Below are positions 15,671-24,247 of a stretch of DNA of 47,403 nucleotides, piece after piece. The stretch lies in contig JANYDN010000123.1 of NCBI GenBank assembly GCA_025363585.1, forward strand, positions 1 to 47,403, written 5' to 3'. The stretch is from Verrucomicrobiota bacterium (GTDB lineage Bacteria; Verrucomicrobiota; Verrucomicrobiia; Limisphaerales; UBA9464). Below the pieces are notes generated by a model. That model saw nothing but the letters and a program-made list of their open reading frames with translations, was not told where the DNA came from and ran no database searches. Each line of letters opens with the position of its first letter. Within the stretch, counting starts at the first letter, position 1. The translations under genes and the position numbers were made by a program.

Positions 15671-18595
15671 ATGCACCCTCGAGTCTTCATCCGTCTCGCC
15701 TTCGCCCTCGCCGTTCTTCCCGCGAGGGGCGACGACGACATCCGCTTCGGGCGCGACATCCTGCCCATCCTGTCCGCGAAATGCTTCGCCTGCCACGGGC
15801 CCGACGAAACCCAACGCAAGGCCAAGCTCAGGCTCGACGTCGAGTCCGACGCCAAGGCGCCGCACAAACACGGCACACCCGTCGTTGCCGGAAAAACCAA
15901 GGAGAGCACCGTCGTCTCGCGGTTGCGCTCAACCGATCCCAACGAGGTCATGCCACCGCCCGACGCGCCCCGCAAACTGACGCGCGCCGAGGCCGACACG
16001 CTCGAACGATGGGTTGCCGGCGGCGCGAAATGGGGACGCCACTGGTCCTTCGAGCCCGTCGTGCGACCGACGCCCCCGCGACTTCCCGCGCGCGCCACGT
16101 CCGGTTCGAAGTCGCCGATCGATGCCTTCGTCGCAGCCGCACTTGCCAAAAAGAATCTCCGCCTCCAACCCGCAGCGCCCCCGCACGTGTTGGCCCGGCG
16201 CCTCGCGCTCGATCTGGTCGGGCTCCCGCCCACCCCGGAGGAAGCCGACCGCTTCGCGAAAGACCCTTCTCCCGCGGCGTACGAACGGATGGTGGACGAT
16301 CTCCTCGCGCGCCCGCAGTTCGGCGAGCACTGGGCGCGCACGTGGCTCGACCTCGCGCGCTATGCCGACACCAAGGGCTACGAGAAGGACCTCGGGCGCA
16401 CCCTGTGGCCGTACCGCGATTGGGTCGTCGACGCTTTCAACCGCGACCTGCCGCTCGACCGTTTCACGGACGAACAACTCGCCGGCGATCTCCTTCCCGG
16501 CGCGACGCCCGACCAGATCGTCGCGACCGCGTTCCACCGCAACACCCCGGCGAACGACGAGGGCGGGACCGACGACGAGGAGTTCCGCGTGGTGGCGGTG
16601 AAGGACCGCGTCGACACCACCGTGCAGGTGTGGATGGGCCTGACGATGGGTTGCGCGAAATGCCATTCGCACAAGTACGATCCCATCCCGACGCACGAGT
16701 ACTACGGCTTCTACGCGTTGTTCAACCAGACCGAGGACGCGGACCGATTTGACGACGCGCCGACGATGCCGATCGAGGACGCGGTGCGGAAATCCGCCCG
16801 TGCCAAGCTCGAGGCCGCCGTCGCCGCGCGCGACGCGGAGGTCCACGCGCAGGAGAAGCTCGAGGCCGCGTCGCCCGCCGCGAAGTCGCCGTGGAATGTC
16901 CCGCGCGTGGCCAACGCCGCGTCCGCCAACGGCACCCGACTCGACGCCGAACCCGACGGCACGATCGTCGCGTCGGGCCCGTCACCGGAACGCGACGTCT
17001 ACACCGTGCGCATCGAACTGCTCGCCGGCACGCACACCGCGCTTCGACTCGAGGCCTTGCCGGTGAAGTTGGGCGATGGAAAAACCGGCGTCGGACGCAG
17101 CCCGGCCGACCCAAACTTCGTGTTGTCGGAAATCACCGCGACGATCGCGGGATCCCCGGGACCGCTGAAATGGGGCCGCGCCCAAGCCGATTTCGCGCAG
17201 GACCAATGGCCCGTCGCCAACGCCATCGATGGCAAAAGCGAAACCGGCTGGGCGATCTCGCCGAAAAAGTCGGACCGCCACGTCGCGGTGTTCGCCTTCG
17301 CGGAACCGCTGGTCCTCGTGGCGCCCGCCACGCTGGAGGTCGCGCTCTCGCAGCAGTACGGCGCCGCGCTCACGCTCGCGAGGTTCCGGTTGTCCACGTC
17401 GGCGGCGGATGCCGCGACGCTGAATCCCCTCGACGAATCTCCCGCGATCGCCGCGGCGCGCCGGACTGCCGACGAGGCGCGGGCCGCCTTGCGAAAGTTC
17501 GACGACGCCACGCCACGCATCCCGGTCTTCCGCGAACTCGCCGCGGACAAGCGACGCGAAACGCGCCTGCATCGCCGCGGGAATTTCCTCGATCCCGGCG
17601 AACCCGTCGCGGCCACCGTGCTGACCGCGTTCGGGGCGTTGCCCGCGGGCGCGCCCACGAATCGCCTCGGCGTCGCGCGCTGGCTCGTCAACCACGACAA
17701 CCCGCTCACGCCGCGCGTCTGGGCGAACCGCGTCTGGGCGCGTCTCAATGGCCTCGGGATCGTCGAGACGGAGGAGGATTTCGGCGCGCTCGGTGCCTTG
17801 CCCGCGAATCCCGAGTTGCTCGACTGGCTCGCGGCCGAGTACCGCGACGACGGTTGGTCGTTGAAGCGCCTGTTGAAAACCATCGTGCTCAGCGCGGCCT
17901 ACAGGCAGTCGTCCGACACCGATCCCGCGCGGCGCGAGGCCGATCCCGTCAACGCACTTTCCAGCCGCGGCGCGCGATTCCGGCTTTCCGCCGAGGTCGT
18001 GCGCGACGAATCGCTCGCCGTCGCGGGATTGCTCTCGTCGAAGCGCGGCGGTCCGCCCGTCATGCCGCCGCAGCCCAGCGGCCTTTGGCGCTCCACGTAC
18101 AACGGCCAGCAGTGGATCGACGCCGAGGGCGAGGACCGCTGGCGCCGTGGCCTCTACACCTACTGGAAGCGCACGACGCCGTATCCCTCGATGCTCGCGT
18201 TCGACGCCGGCAGCCGCGAGGTCTGCCAGATCCGCCGCATTCCATCGAACACGCCGCTCCAGGCGCTCGTGACGCTGAACGACCCCGTCTATCTGGAGGC
18301 CGCGGCCGCGCTCGCCGGACGCATGATCGGCGACGCGAGTGGCGACCAGGGCCGCATGGAACGCGGGCTCAGGCTCGCCCTCGTGCGACCCGTGCGGGCG
18401 GGCGAGGCCACGCCCCTGCTCCGATTGCGCGCCGAGGCGGAGCGCGAGTTCGCCGCCGATCCGAAACGCGCCGACGATTTCCTCGCGAGCGGCCGCGCCC
18501 GGGTTCCCGACGACGTCCCTCGCCCCGCGTTCGCCGCGTGGATGGTCGCCGCAAACGCCATCCTCAACCTTGACGAATTCCTAACCCGGCATTGA
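15671..18595 (+). CDS. PSCyt1-DUF1549-DUF1553 secreted cytochrome-like protein
   Basis: 974 residues. The ATG at 15671 starts a signal peptide (MHPRVFIRLAFALAVLPARG). The N-terminal planctomycete cytochrome-c-like domain has ILSAKCFACHGPDETQRKAKLRLD, with a haem-type C38-x-x-C41-H42. DUF1549 (~120-330) includes RTWLDLARYADTKGYEKD and the second motif MGCAKCHSHKYDPI, another potential CXXCH haem site. DUF1553 fills the C-terminal ~300 residues (TNRLGVARWLVNHDNPLTPRVWANR; DAGSREVCQIRR; NTPLQALVTLNDPVYLEAA). The family is abundant in Planctomycetes and Verrucomicrobia and is nearly always followed by a DUF1501 gene, as here (4-bp gap). Suggested roles involve extracytoplasmic oxidation of polysaccharides; this is not established. 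Confidence 0.92.
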   Translation: MHPRVFIRLAFALAVLPARGDDDIRFGRDILPILSAKCFACHGPDETQRKAKLRLDVESDAKAPHKHGTPVVAGKTKESTVVSRLRSTDPNEVMPPPDAPRKLTRAEADTLERWVAGGAKWGRHWSFEPVVRPTPPRLPARATSGSKSPIDAFVAAALAKKNLRLQPAAPPHVLARRLALDLVGLPPTPEEADRFAKDPSPAAYERMVDDLLARPQFGEHWARTWLDLARYADTKGYEKDLGRTLWPYRDWVVDAFNRDLPLDRFTDEQLAGDLLPGATPDQIVATAFHRNTPANDEGGTDDEEFRVVAVKDRVDTTVQVWMGLTMGCAKCHSHKYDPIPTHEYYGFYALFNQTEDADRFDDAPTMPIEDAVRKSARAKLEAAVAARDAEVHAQEKLEAASPAAKSPWNVPRVANAASANGTRLDAEPDGTIVASGPSPERDVYTVRIELLAGTHTALRLEALPVKLGDGKTGVGRSPADPNFVLSEITATIAGSPGPLKWGRAQADFAQDQWPVANAIDGKSETGWAISPKKSDRHVAVFAFAEPLVLVAPATLEVALSQQYGAALTLARFRLSTSAADAATLNPLDESPAIAAARRTADEARAALRKFDDATPRIPVFRELAADKRRETRLHRRGNFLDPGEPVAATVLTAFGALPAGAPTNRLGVARWLVNHDNPLTPRVWANRVWARLNGLGIVETEEDFGALGALPANPELLDWLAAEYRDDGWSLKRLLKTIVLSAAYRQSSDTDPARREADPVNALSSRGARFRLSAEVVRDESLAVAGLLSSKRGGPPVMPPQPSGLWRSTYNGQQWIDAEGEDRWRRGLYTYWKRTTPYPSMLAFDAGSREVCQIRRIPSNTPLQALVTLNDPVYLEAAAALAGRMIGDASGDQGRMERGLRLALVRPVRAGEATPLLRLRAEAEREFAADPKRADDFLASGRARVPDDVPRPAFAAWMVAANAILNLDEFLTRH

Positions 18596-18599
18596 GGCG

Positions 18600-20126
18600 A
18601 TGAATCCCTTCCTCTTCCAGGCGCGCGCGACGACGCGACGGCACTTCTTCCGCAAGTCCGGCCTCGGCCTTGGCGCGCTCGCGTTGCGATCAATGCTCGG
18701 GGCCGATGCCGCGTCGCCAAAGCCCACGGGTGCCGGCAGGAACCCGCTTGCCGCGCGAATGCCGATGATCGCGCCCCGTGCGAAGCGCGTGATCTACCTG
18801 CACATGGCGGGCTCGCCGTCGCAGTTGGAGTTGTTCGAGAACAAACCCGAGCTCGCGAAACTCACGGGCCAGCCGTGTCCGAAATCGTTCCTCGAGGGGA
18901 AACGCTTCGCGTTCATCCGCGGCACGCCGACAATGCTCGGCGGCCAGTTCCCGTTCCACCGCGCCGGCGAATCCGGCCAATGGATCAGCTCGTTGCTTCC
19001 GCATTTCTCGCGCGTCGTCGACCACGCCTGCGTGTTGCGAACGGTGCAGACGGACCAGTTCAACCACGCGCCCGCGCAACTGTTCGTCCACACCGGCACG
19101 CCGCGCCTTGGCAACCCCGCGCTCGGCTCGTGGGTCGCCTACGGACTCGGCTCGCCCAATGCCGATCTTCCCGGTTTCGTCGTCCTACTTTCCGGAGGCA
19201 AAACTCCCGACGCCGGGAAATCGCTTTGGGGGCCGGGCTTCCTGCCCTCCGTCTACCAGGGCGTGCAGTGCCGCACCGCCGGCGATCCCGTGCTCTACCT
19301 CGGTGATCCCGCCGGCATGGGCCGCCCGCTGCGGCGACGCATGCTCGACACGCTCGCGGAAATGAACGACGCCGAGTTCCGGCGCGCCGGCGATCCCGAG
19401 ACGCTCACCCGCATCGCCCAGTACGAACTCGCGTTCCGAATGCAGATGTCCGTGCCCGGCGTCATGGACATCGCGCGCGAACCCCGGCACATCCTCGATC
19501 TCTACGGCGCCAAGCCCGGGTTCGTGTCCGTCGCCGAAAGCGCCGACGACCCGCGGGCGCTGTACAAGGGCGACGACCCGACGTTCGCGAACAATTGCCT
19601 GCTCGCGCGCCGACTCGTGGAGGCCGGCGTGCGCTTCGTCCAACTCTACGATTGGGGTTGGGACCACCACGGTTCGTCGCCGGGCGAAAGCATCGACGAA
19701 ACGCTGCCCATCAAGACGCAGCAGACCGACCGCGCGATCGCCGGCCTATTGGTGGACCTCGAGCAGCGGGGCCTGCTCGACGAGACGCTCGTCGTCTGGG
19801 GCGGCGAATTCGGAAGGACGCCGATGATGCAAAACAACGTCCGCACCGAGTTGAAAAAAGGATTCATTGGGCGCGACCACCATCCGCATGCGTTCGCGAT
19901 GTGGATGGCGGGCGGCGGCATCCGCGGGGGACTGGCGTTCGGGCAGACCGACGAGTTTGGCTATTACCCGATCGAGAATCCCGTCTCCATACGGGATCTT
20001 CAGGCGACGATCCTCCACCAACTGGGGCTCGACCCGCACCGGTTCTCGTATCGTTACCAAGGCCTCGACAACCGTCTCATCGGCCCGACCGACGAGGGCC
20101 GTGTGTTGAAGCAGATCCTCGCGTAG
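18600..20126 (+). CDS. DUF1501 sulfatase-like secreted protein
   Basis: 508 residues, starting 4 bp after the DUF1549/1553 gene and so in the same operon. The N terminus has a twin-arginine signal (TRRHFFRKSGLGLGALAL), pointing to Tat export of a folded protein. The body shows the DUF1501 pattern: RVIYLHMAGSPSQLELFENKP, FRRAGESGQWIS-type blocks, GVRFVQLYDWGWDHHG, VVWGGEFGRTPMMQ and GRDHHPHAFAMWMAGGGIRGG, ending with the phosphatase/sulfatase-like metal-binding His/Asp residues. It belongs to the alkaline phosphatase-like superfamily, but no substrate is known. It is expected to act in the periplasm with its partner. Confidence 0.93.
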   Translation: MNPFLFQARATTRRHFFRKSGLGLGALALRSMLGADAASPKPTGAGRNPLAARMPMIAPRAKRVIYLHMAGSPSQLELFENKPELAKLTGQPCPKSFLEGKRFAFIRGTPTMLGGQFPFHRAGESGQWISSLLPHFSRVVDHACVLRTVQTDQFNHAPAQLFVHTGTPRLGNPALGSWVAYGLGSPNADLPGFVVLLSGGKTPDAGKSLWGPGFLPSVYQGVQCRTAGDPVLYLGDPAGMGRPLRRRMLDTLAEMNDAEFRRAGDPETLTRIAQYELAFRMQMSVPGVMDIAREPRHILDLYGAKPGFVSVAESADDPRALYKGDDPTFANNCLLARRLVEAGVRFVQLYDWGWDHHGSSPGESIDETLPIKTQQTDRAIAGLLVDLEQRGLLDETLVVWGGEFGRTPMMQNNVRTELKKGFIGRDHHPHAFAMWMAGGGIRGGLAFGQTDEFGYYPIENPVSIRDLQATILHQLGLDPHRFSYRYQGLDNRLIGPTDEGRVLKQILA

Positions 20127-20364
20127 CGGCGAGGCGTGCGCGTCCCGCTGCGGCGCCTCGTCGAAAATCGTGGCCGCCGCGGTGACGCGGTGGATCGGCG
20201 AGTGTAGCGCGGGCGTCCTCGCCTGCGGTATTCGCGGGCGTCCTCGCCTGCGCCGGGCTTGGGTTTCGGCTGCGTCTGTGACGGCGGGCCGCCGTCACCC
20301 ACCCAGGCTTTGGGCCCCGCCACGGTGGGTGGCACCGGCCCGGTGCCACTTCACCCGGGCCTGG
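20127..20364. repeat. Convergent intergenic REP cluster
   Basis: This 238-bp gap between convergent genes holds a type-2 GTAG-headed element (GTAG 20204-20207 with a second GCGGGCGTCCTCGCCTGC-like half at about 20234) and a type-1 BIME. The BIME comprises hairpin 20278-20298 (GTGACGGCG / CGCCGTCAC) with CCAC 20299-20302, a linker, GTGG 20325-20328 and hairpin 20329-20349. No separate terminator is evident; the hairpins may serve. Confidence 0.85.
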
Positions 20365-21411
20365 CTATCGCCGCGGCGGTGGCGCCAGCAGTAGGAACTG
20401 CCCCGCGATGGGACCGTTCTTCAACGCCAGCCAATCGTGGACATTCAACGCCACGCGCTCGCCACGCGCGAACGTGTTTCCGAAATCATCGGCGACCAAC
20501 GCCAGCGGACCGAGATAGACCGCGCCGTGCGACAGCGTCTTGGGCCGATGCCCCGGCTTGCGTCCCACCAACAGCACTTCGCGAAGCCCGATGCCCGCGA
20601 TTTCAAAATGAGCTTTGGCCGAAAGGATCTCGAAACGAACGCCGGCGAATCCCGCGGCGCGCAGCGCCGCCATGGGCTCGGTCGCGGTCGGGACCCGCTC
20701 GACGGCGGCAGCCGGTCCGGGCAACGCCAGTGGCCCGTCGGGCAACGCCGAGTCCGCGGCCAGACCATGGATCCGAACCTCGCCGCCCGGCCGGAGGATC
20801 CGGAACCCTTCCGCCAACAATGCCGCGAGCGCGTCGCCGCCGGCGTGGCCGTTGATCGTTCCCTCGAGCACCACCTCGTCCACGCTGTTGTCGTCACTCG
20901 CGATTCGCGTCGTCACCGGTTCGCCCAATTGGTGGCGCCAGATGACTTTTTCCCGCGCGACCTCACGCGCGAACGAATCGTCCGACGCCCGATTCGTCGC
21001 GGCGTGTTCCTCCGATTCGTCGGTATCGGCGTGCAGCACGTAGATCTCCCACACCGCGCCGTCGGGATCCTCGACCCAGAACTTCGTCTGCGTGGCGTGG
21101 CAACACTCGACGCCGTCCTCCCGTTGCGTGCGGATGCCTGCGGACTCGACGCGCAGTTGGAAATCGTGCACCGCCGCGACGTCCGGCACGCGGAGCCCGA
21201 GATGGTTCAGGTTGCCGCCGCGCAGCGTCCTGCCGGGTATGAGCGACAGCACCAGCGGCGGCGATTCAAGTTCGAACTTCGCGTAGTCGGCGAGGTGCTT
21301 CGCTGGATCGACGCCCAACAGACGTCGGTAAAAGGCCACGGAGGCGGCGAGGTCGGAGACGTTCAGCGACGCGTGGAATTTGACCGGCGATTCGGCGGCT
21401 AAGGTATTCAT
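20365..21411 (-). CDS. ArsI/CadI-type VOC lyase fused to a methyltransferase-like domain
   Basis: 348 residues. The ATG at 21411 lies 4 bp after the MFS stop. Residues 9-135 match the ArsI/CadI branch of the vicinal-oxygen-chelate superfamily: KFHASLNVSDLAASVAFYRRLLGVDPAKH, FELESPPLVLSLIPG, NHLGLRVPD, GVECCHATQTKFWVEDPDGAVWEIYV. Candidate iron ligands are H13, H70 and E122; the vicinal pair C103-C104 matches the arsenical-binding cysteines of ArsI, a non-haem-iron C-As lyase. Residues ~150-348 are extra and contain DEVVLEGTINGHAGGDALAALLAEGFRILRPGGEVRIHG, like the middle of class I SAM methyltransferases, but without the N-terminal glycine-rich SAM loop. It may be a degenerate regulatory or binding domain. 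Last gene of a five-gene operon. Confidence 0.82.
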   Translation of the reverse strand: MNTLAAESPVKFHASLNVSDLAASVAFYRRLLGVDPAKHLADYAKFELESPPLVLSLIPGRTLRGGNLNHLGLRVPDVAAVHDFQLRVESAGIRTQREDGVECCHATQTKFWVEDPDGAVWEIYVLHADTDESEEHAATNRASDDSFAREVAREKVIWRHQLGEPVTTRIASDDNSVDEVVLEGTINGHAGGDALAALLAEGFRILRPGGEVRIHGLAADSALPDGPLALPGPAAAVERVPTATEPMAALRAAGFAGVRFEILSAKAHFEIAGIGLREVLLVGRKPGHRPKTLSHGAVYLGPLALVADDFGNTFARGERVALNVHDWLALKNGPIAGQFLLLAPPPRR

Positions 21412-21415
21412 CGGA

Positions 21416-22687
21416 TCATGCGCCAACGGGTGTTCCCCCGACCGCGGGCAATCGTTCCTCGAAAAACCGCCGCCGCGCCGAAAGGCCGAGCACGAGTACC
21501 GCGGCTGCAAGCACCCACAGCAACGGACCGTACGAACCCGTCGCGGCGTGGCTTCTCGCGAAGACCACGGGACCGAGTCCCGAAGACAGGACCGTCAGCA
21601 TTTGCGCGGCGCCCTGTATACGCCCGAGGTGCCGCTGGCCGAACGTCTCGCTCCAGATCGAGAAGAACACGACGATGACGGCGCCACCGGCGACGCCCAC
21701 GAGCACCGCGACGATCCACAGTTGCCACCGCGCATGGACCATCGGGACCATCGCGAGCCCCGCGGCATAAACCGCCAGCGCGACCCGCGTGGGAACACGA
21801 TGCCCGCGGCGCGATGCCAACCAACCGCAGGCAAATTGGCCGACCAAAGACATCAGCGTGCTGACCGCGAGAAAGGCGTGGTAGGAGGATTGGTCGAATC
21901 CGTTCTCGGCGAACACGGCCTCGCCGAACAACCCGAGTCCCGAAGAGGCGAAATTGAAAGCGGCCCCGGCCATCGCGAAGAACCAGAACGCCGGCGTGCG
22001 GATCGCCGCGGCGAACGGGGTTCCCGGCGCTTCGCCGTCCGCCGTCGCCGGCCGATCCAATCCCGCGCCGACGCGGGGTTGGCGCAATCCCAGCAACGCC
22101 AATGGCGCGACCACGAACACCAGCGCGACCGCGATCCGCGACCATGCCACGCGCCATCCGCCGGTTTGTATCCACGCGCCCACCGCGACGAATCCCACGA
22201 CAAAAAACACGCTGAGCAAAACCGAGTAGACGCCCATCGCCATTCCGGCGCGTTGGGGAAACCACCGGCCGACCGTCGTGACGCTGCACACCGAGAGCGC
22301 GCTTTGGCCCAGCGCGCGCGTCGCCAACAACAAGCCGAACAACGCCACCGGATTCGAATCCGCGCCCGCCATCCGCCACACCGTGAGCCCGAGCCCCAAC
22401 ACCACCGCCGTCGTGACCCACTTCAAACCCAACCGGTCGATCGCCCAACCCATCGGCAGGCACGCCGCGGCGCCGAGAATCGTCGCCCAAAAGTTTTGGT
22501 CCGCGTAGAGCACGCGGTCGAGTTTCAGGTCCGCCAGCAACGACTCGGTCGCCAAACCCAGGCCCTGCGTGCGCCCCGGCAGCGTCGCGAGCATCAGCAC
22601 GGCCGCGAGGACGACGTGCCACCAGGCCCATCGCGCGGTTCCTTTTTCGCCAGCGCCGGGACGGGGCGATGGATCGGCCGCGCTCAC
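21416..22687 (-). CDS. MFS transporter
   Basis: 423 residues from the GTG at 22687, which overlaps the dioxygenase stop by 4 bp (GTGA). The protein has about 12 hydrophobic helices. The loop between helices 2 and 3 has GWAIDRLGLKW, close to the major-facilitator motif G-x-x-x-D-R-x-G; helix-4 region RALGQSALSV and a related FACGWLASRRGHRVPTR in the second half support the family. The substrate is unknown. Context (dioxygenase upstream, ArsI-type lyase 4 bp downstream) suggests uptake or efflux of the compound handled by those enzymes. Inner membrane. Confidence 0.88.
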   Translation of the reverse strand: MSAADPSPRPGAGEKGTARWAWWHVVLAAVLMLATLPGRTQGLGLATESLLADLKLDRVLYADQNFWATILGAAACLPMGWAIDRLGLKWVTTAVVLGLGLTVWRMAGADSNPVALFGLLLATRALGQSALSVCSVTTVGRWFPQRAGMAMGVYSVLLSVFFVVGFVAVGAWIQTGGWRVAWSRIAVALVFVVAPLALLGLRQPRVGAGLDRPATADGEAPGTPFAAAIRTPAFWFFAMAGAAFNFASSGLGLFGEAVFAENGFDQSSYHAFLAVSTLMSLVGQFACGWLASRRGHRVPTRVALAVYAAGLAMVPMVHARWQLWIVAVLVGVAGGAVIVVFFSIWSETFGQRHLGRIQGAAQMLTVLSSGLGPVVFARSHAATGSYGPLLWVLAAAVLVLGLSARRRFFEERLPAVGGTPVGA

Positions 22688-23460
22688 CGGAAGAACGTGT
22701 TGGTTTTGCCGTACTCCGCGTAGCGGTCCTTCAGCCATTCGTGGAACTCGGCATAATGCGCGTCGCGCCGGTCGCCCCCGTCGCTGTCCGCATTATAGCT
22801 GAGGTAGAGCAACCGGCGCGATTGCCCGGAACGGTTCGGCGCCGACCGATGCGGCACAAAGCCACCGAACAACGCCACGTCGCCGGGCTCCAGTTCGAGC
22901 ACGACTCCTTTCGTCGCGTCCACCGAGTCCGCCGGCAACTCGTGGTACATCCCGTCCTCCGGCGTCATGCATCCCTGCTTGTGGTATCCGGGGAACACTT
23001 CCGTCGCCCCGTTGCCCGCGTCCGAGCGGTCGATGGCGACGATCGCCGTGAGAAAACTTCGCGGAAACGATTTCCAGCCGATGTAATCCTGGTGCAACGC
23101 GTAGCCGATCGCGCCGGCGGGTTTGAAGATCAGCTTGTCCTTGAACAGGTGCGCCGGCTCGCCGTAGAGCCCCGACACGATCGCGACCAACCGCGGATCC
23201 CGCGCGACGCGCGCGCAGACCGGCGCGATGTCGATGACCGGATCGAAGCAATCGAACCGGCACTCGCCCGTGTCGAAACGGTTTTGCCACCGACACCGGA
23301 TGTTGTCCGAGTCGATCAACTCGGTCCGGCCGAACAGACGGTCCGCCTCGTTCTCGAGGGCCTTGATTACGTCGGACCCGAACACGCCGCGGACGACGAC
23401 GAATCCCTCCTCGCGGTAGGTTGCGGCGAGATCGGGTGATGACGTGGTTGTCGTGTTCAT
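22684..23460 (-). CDS. PhyH-family Fe(II)/2-oxoglutarate dioxygenase
   Basis: 258 residues, a normal length for phytanoyl-CoA dioxygenase-like enzymes. N terminus: YREEGFVVVRGVF. The jelly-roll core has HLFKDKLIFKPAGAIGYALHQDYIGW with the iron ligands H123 and D125, then FLTAIVAIDRSDAGNGATEVFPGYHK, and the third ligand H204 in GGFVPHRSAPNRS with R210 as the likely 2-oxoglutarate anchor. The family hydroxylates varied small molecules, including phosphonates, ectoine and acyl-CoA, so the substrate cannot be named. It begins 7 bp after the prepilin-like gene and overlaps the MFS gene by 4 bp. Confidence 0.88.
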   Translation of the reverse strand: MNTTTTSSPDLAATYREEGFVVVRGVFGSDVIKALENEADRLFGRTELIDSDNIRCRWQNRFDTGECRFDCFDPVIDIAPVCARVARDPRLVAIVSGLYGEPAHLFKDKLIFKPAGAIGYALHQDYIGWKSFPRSFLTAIVAIDRSDAGNGATEVFPGYHKQGCMTPEDGMYHELPADSVDATKGVVLELEPGDVALFGGFVPHRSAPNRSGQSRRLLYLSYNADSDGGDRRDAHYAEFHEWLKDRYAEYGKTNTFFR

Positions 23461-23467
23461 GGGGAAG

Positions 23468-24232
23468 TCAGGGTTCCTCGTCGGCTAGTTCCAACAACCC
23501 GAGGATCCGGTTGAAGGCATCGTAGAGATCCGCGTTGCTGCGCAGGTCGAGAGTGTAGCGACGGTCGCGGTTCGGTCGCGACGTGACATGGCCGTCCGTG
23601 AACAGGATGTCGGCGATGGCCTGGTGGTGATGGGTGCGCGGTTTGACGCCGTACGCGGCGACGTCCCCCGAACACAGGAACTGCGAGTCGATCGCCAGCG
23701 CGCGGATCGGTTTCCCGTTCCGGTTCATGCCGGGATCGTCGAGGCGGATCGATTCGGGCTCGGCCGGCGGCGTGACGAACAACTGGGTCACGCCGCCGTG
23801 ACGGTAGTAATAGCTGCACTGCGCCTGGTTGGTGCCGACCTTCGCCAACTCGGCGGCGGCATCGACGGGTTGGTCCGCCCCGGGGCAAAAGAGAACCCTC
23901 GGCGTCCGCGCGAGATGGTTCGCGAGCAGCAGTCCGAGGCCCGCGGGCGCGCCGCTGCGCAACGACAGCAGGCTCGTGGGCGATCCCGTCGACGGATAGA
24001 ATTCCGCCGGATGCGAGAACGGCGGCGCCGTCGGGCCGTAGGGCATCCGGCCCGCGGAATCCTGCGCGTAGCCGTGGATGGCGATGCCCAACTGCCGGAG
24101 ATTGGAGATGCACACCGCCTTCCGTCCCGAGTCCCGCGCCTTCGCGAGTGCCGGCAGCATCAGCGCTGCCAGCACCGCGATGATCGCGATCACCACCAGG
24201 AGTTCGACCAACGTGAAGGCCCTGCGCATCAC
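23468..24232 (-). CDS. Prepilin-type N-terminal cleavage protein with a TDG motif
   Basis: 254 residues. The N terminus is a class III (type IV pilin-like) signal: [33 protein letters not shown]. Then come the [18 protein letters not shown] block and, near the end, [16 protein letters not shown], which is the H-x9-DG motif of the abundant DUF1559-like pseudopilin family of Planctomycetes and Verrucomicrobia. The mature part carries cysteines ([15 protein letters not shown]). It should be processed by a prepilin peptidase and anchored in the inner membrane or exported. It sits 15 bp after the duplicated secreted-protein gene and 7 bp before the dioxygenase gene. Confidence 0.85.
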   Translation of the reverse strand: MMRRAFTLVELLVVIAIIAVLAALMLPALAKARDSGRKAVCISNLRQLGIAIHGYAQDSAGRMPYGPTAPPFSHPAEFYPSTGSPTSLLSLRSGAPAGLGLLLANHLARTPRVLFCPGADQPVDAAAELAKVGTNQAQCSYYYRHGGVTQLFVTPPAEPESIRLDDPGMNRNGKPIRALAIDSQFLCSGDVAAYGVKPRTHHHQAIADILFTDGHVTSRPNRDRRYTLDLRSNADLYDAFNRILGLLELADEEP

Positions 24233-24247
24233 CCGGCCGCATGTTGC

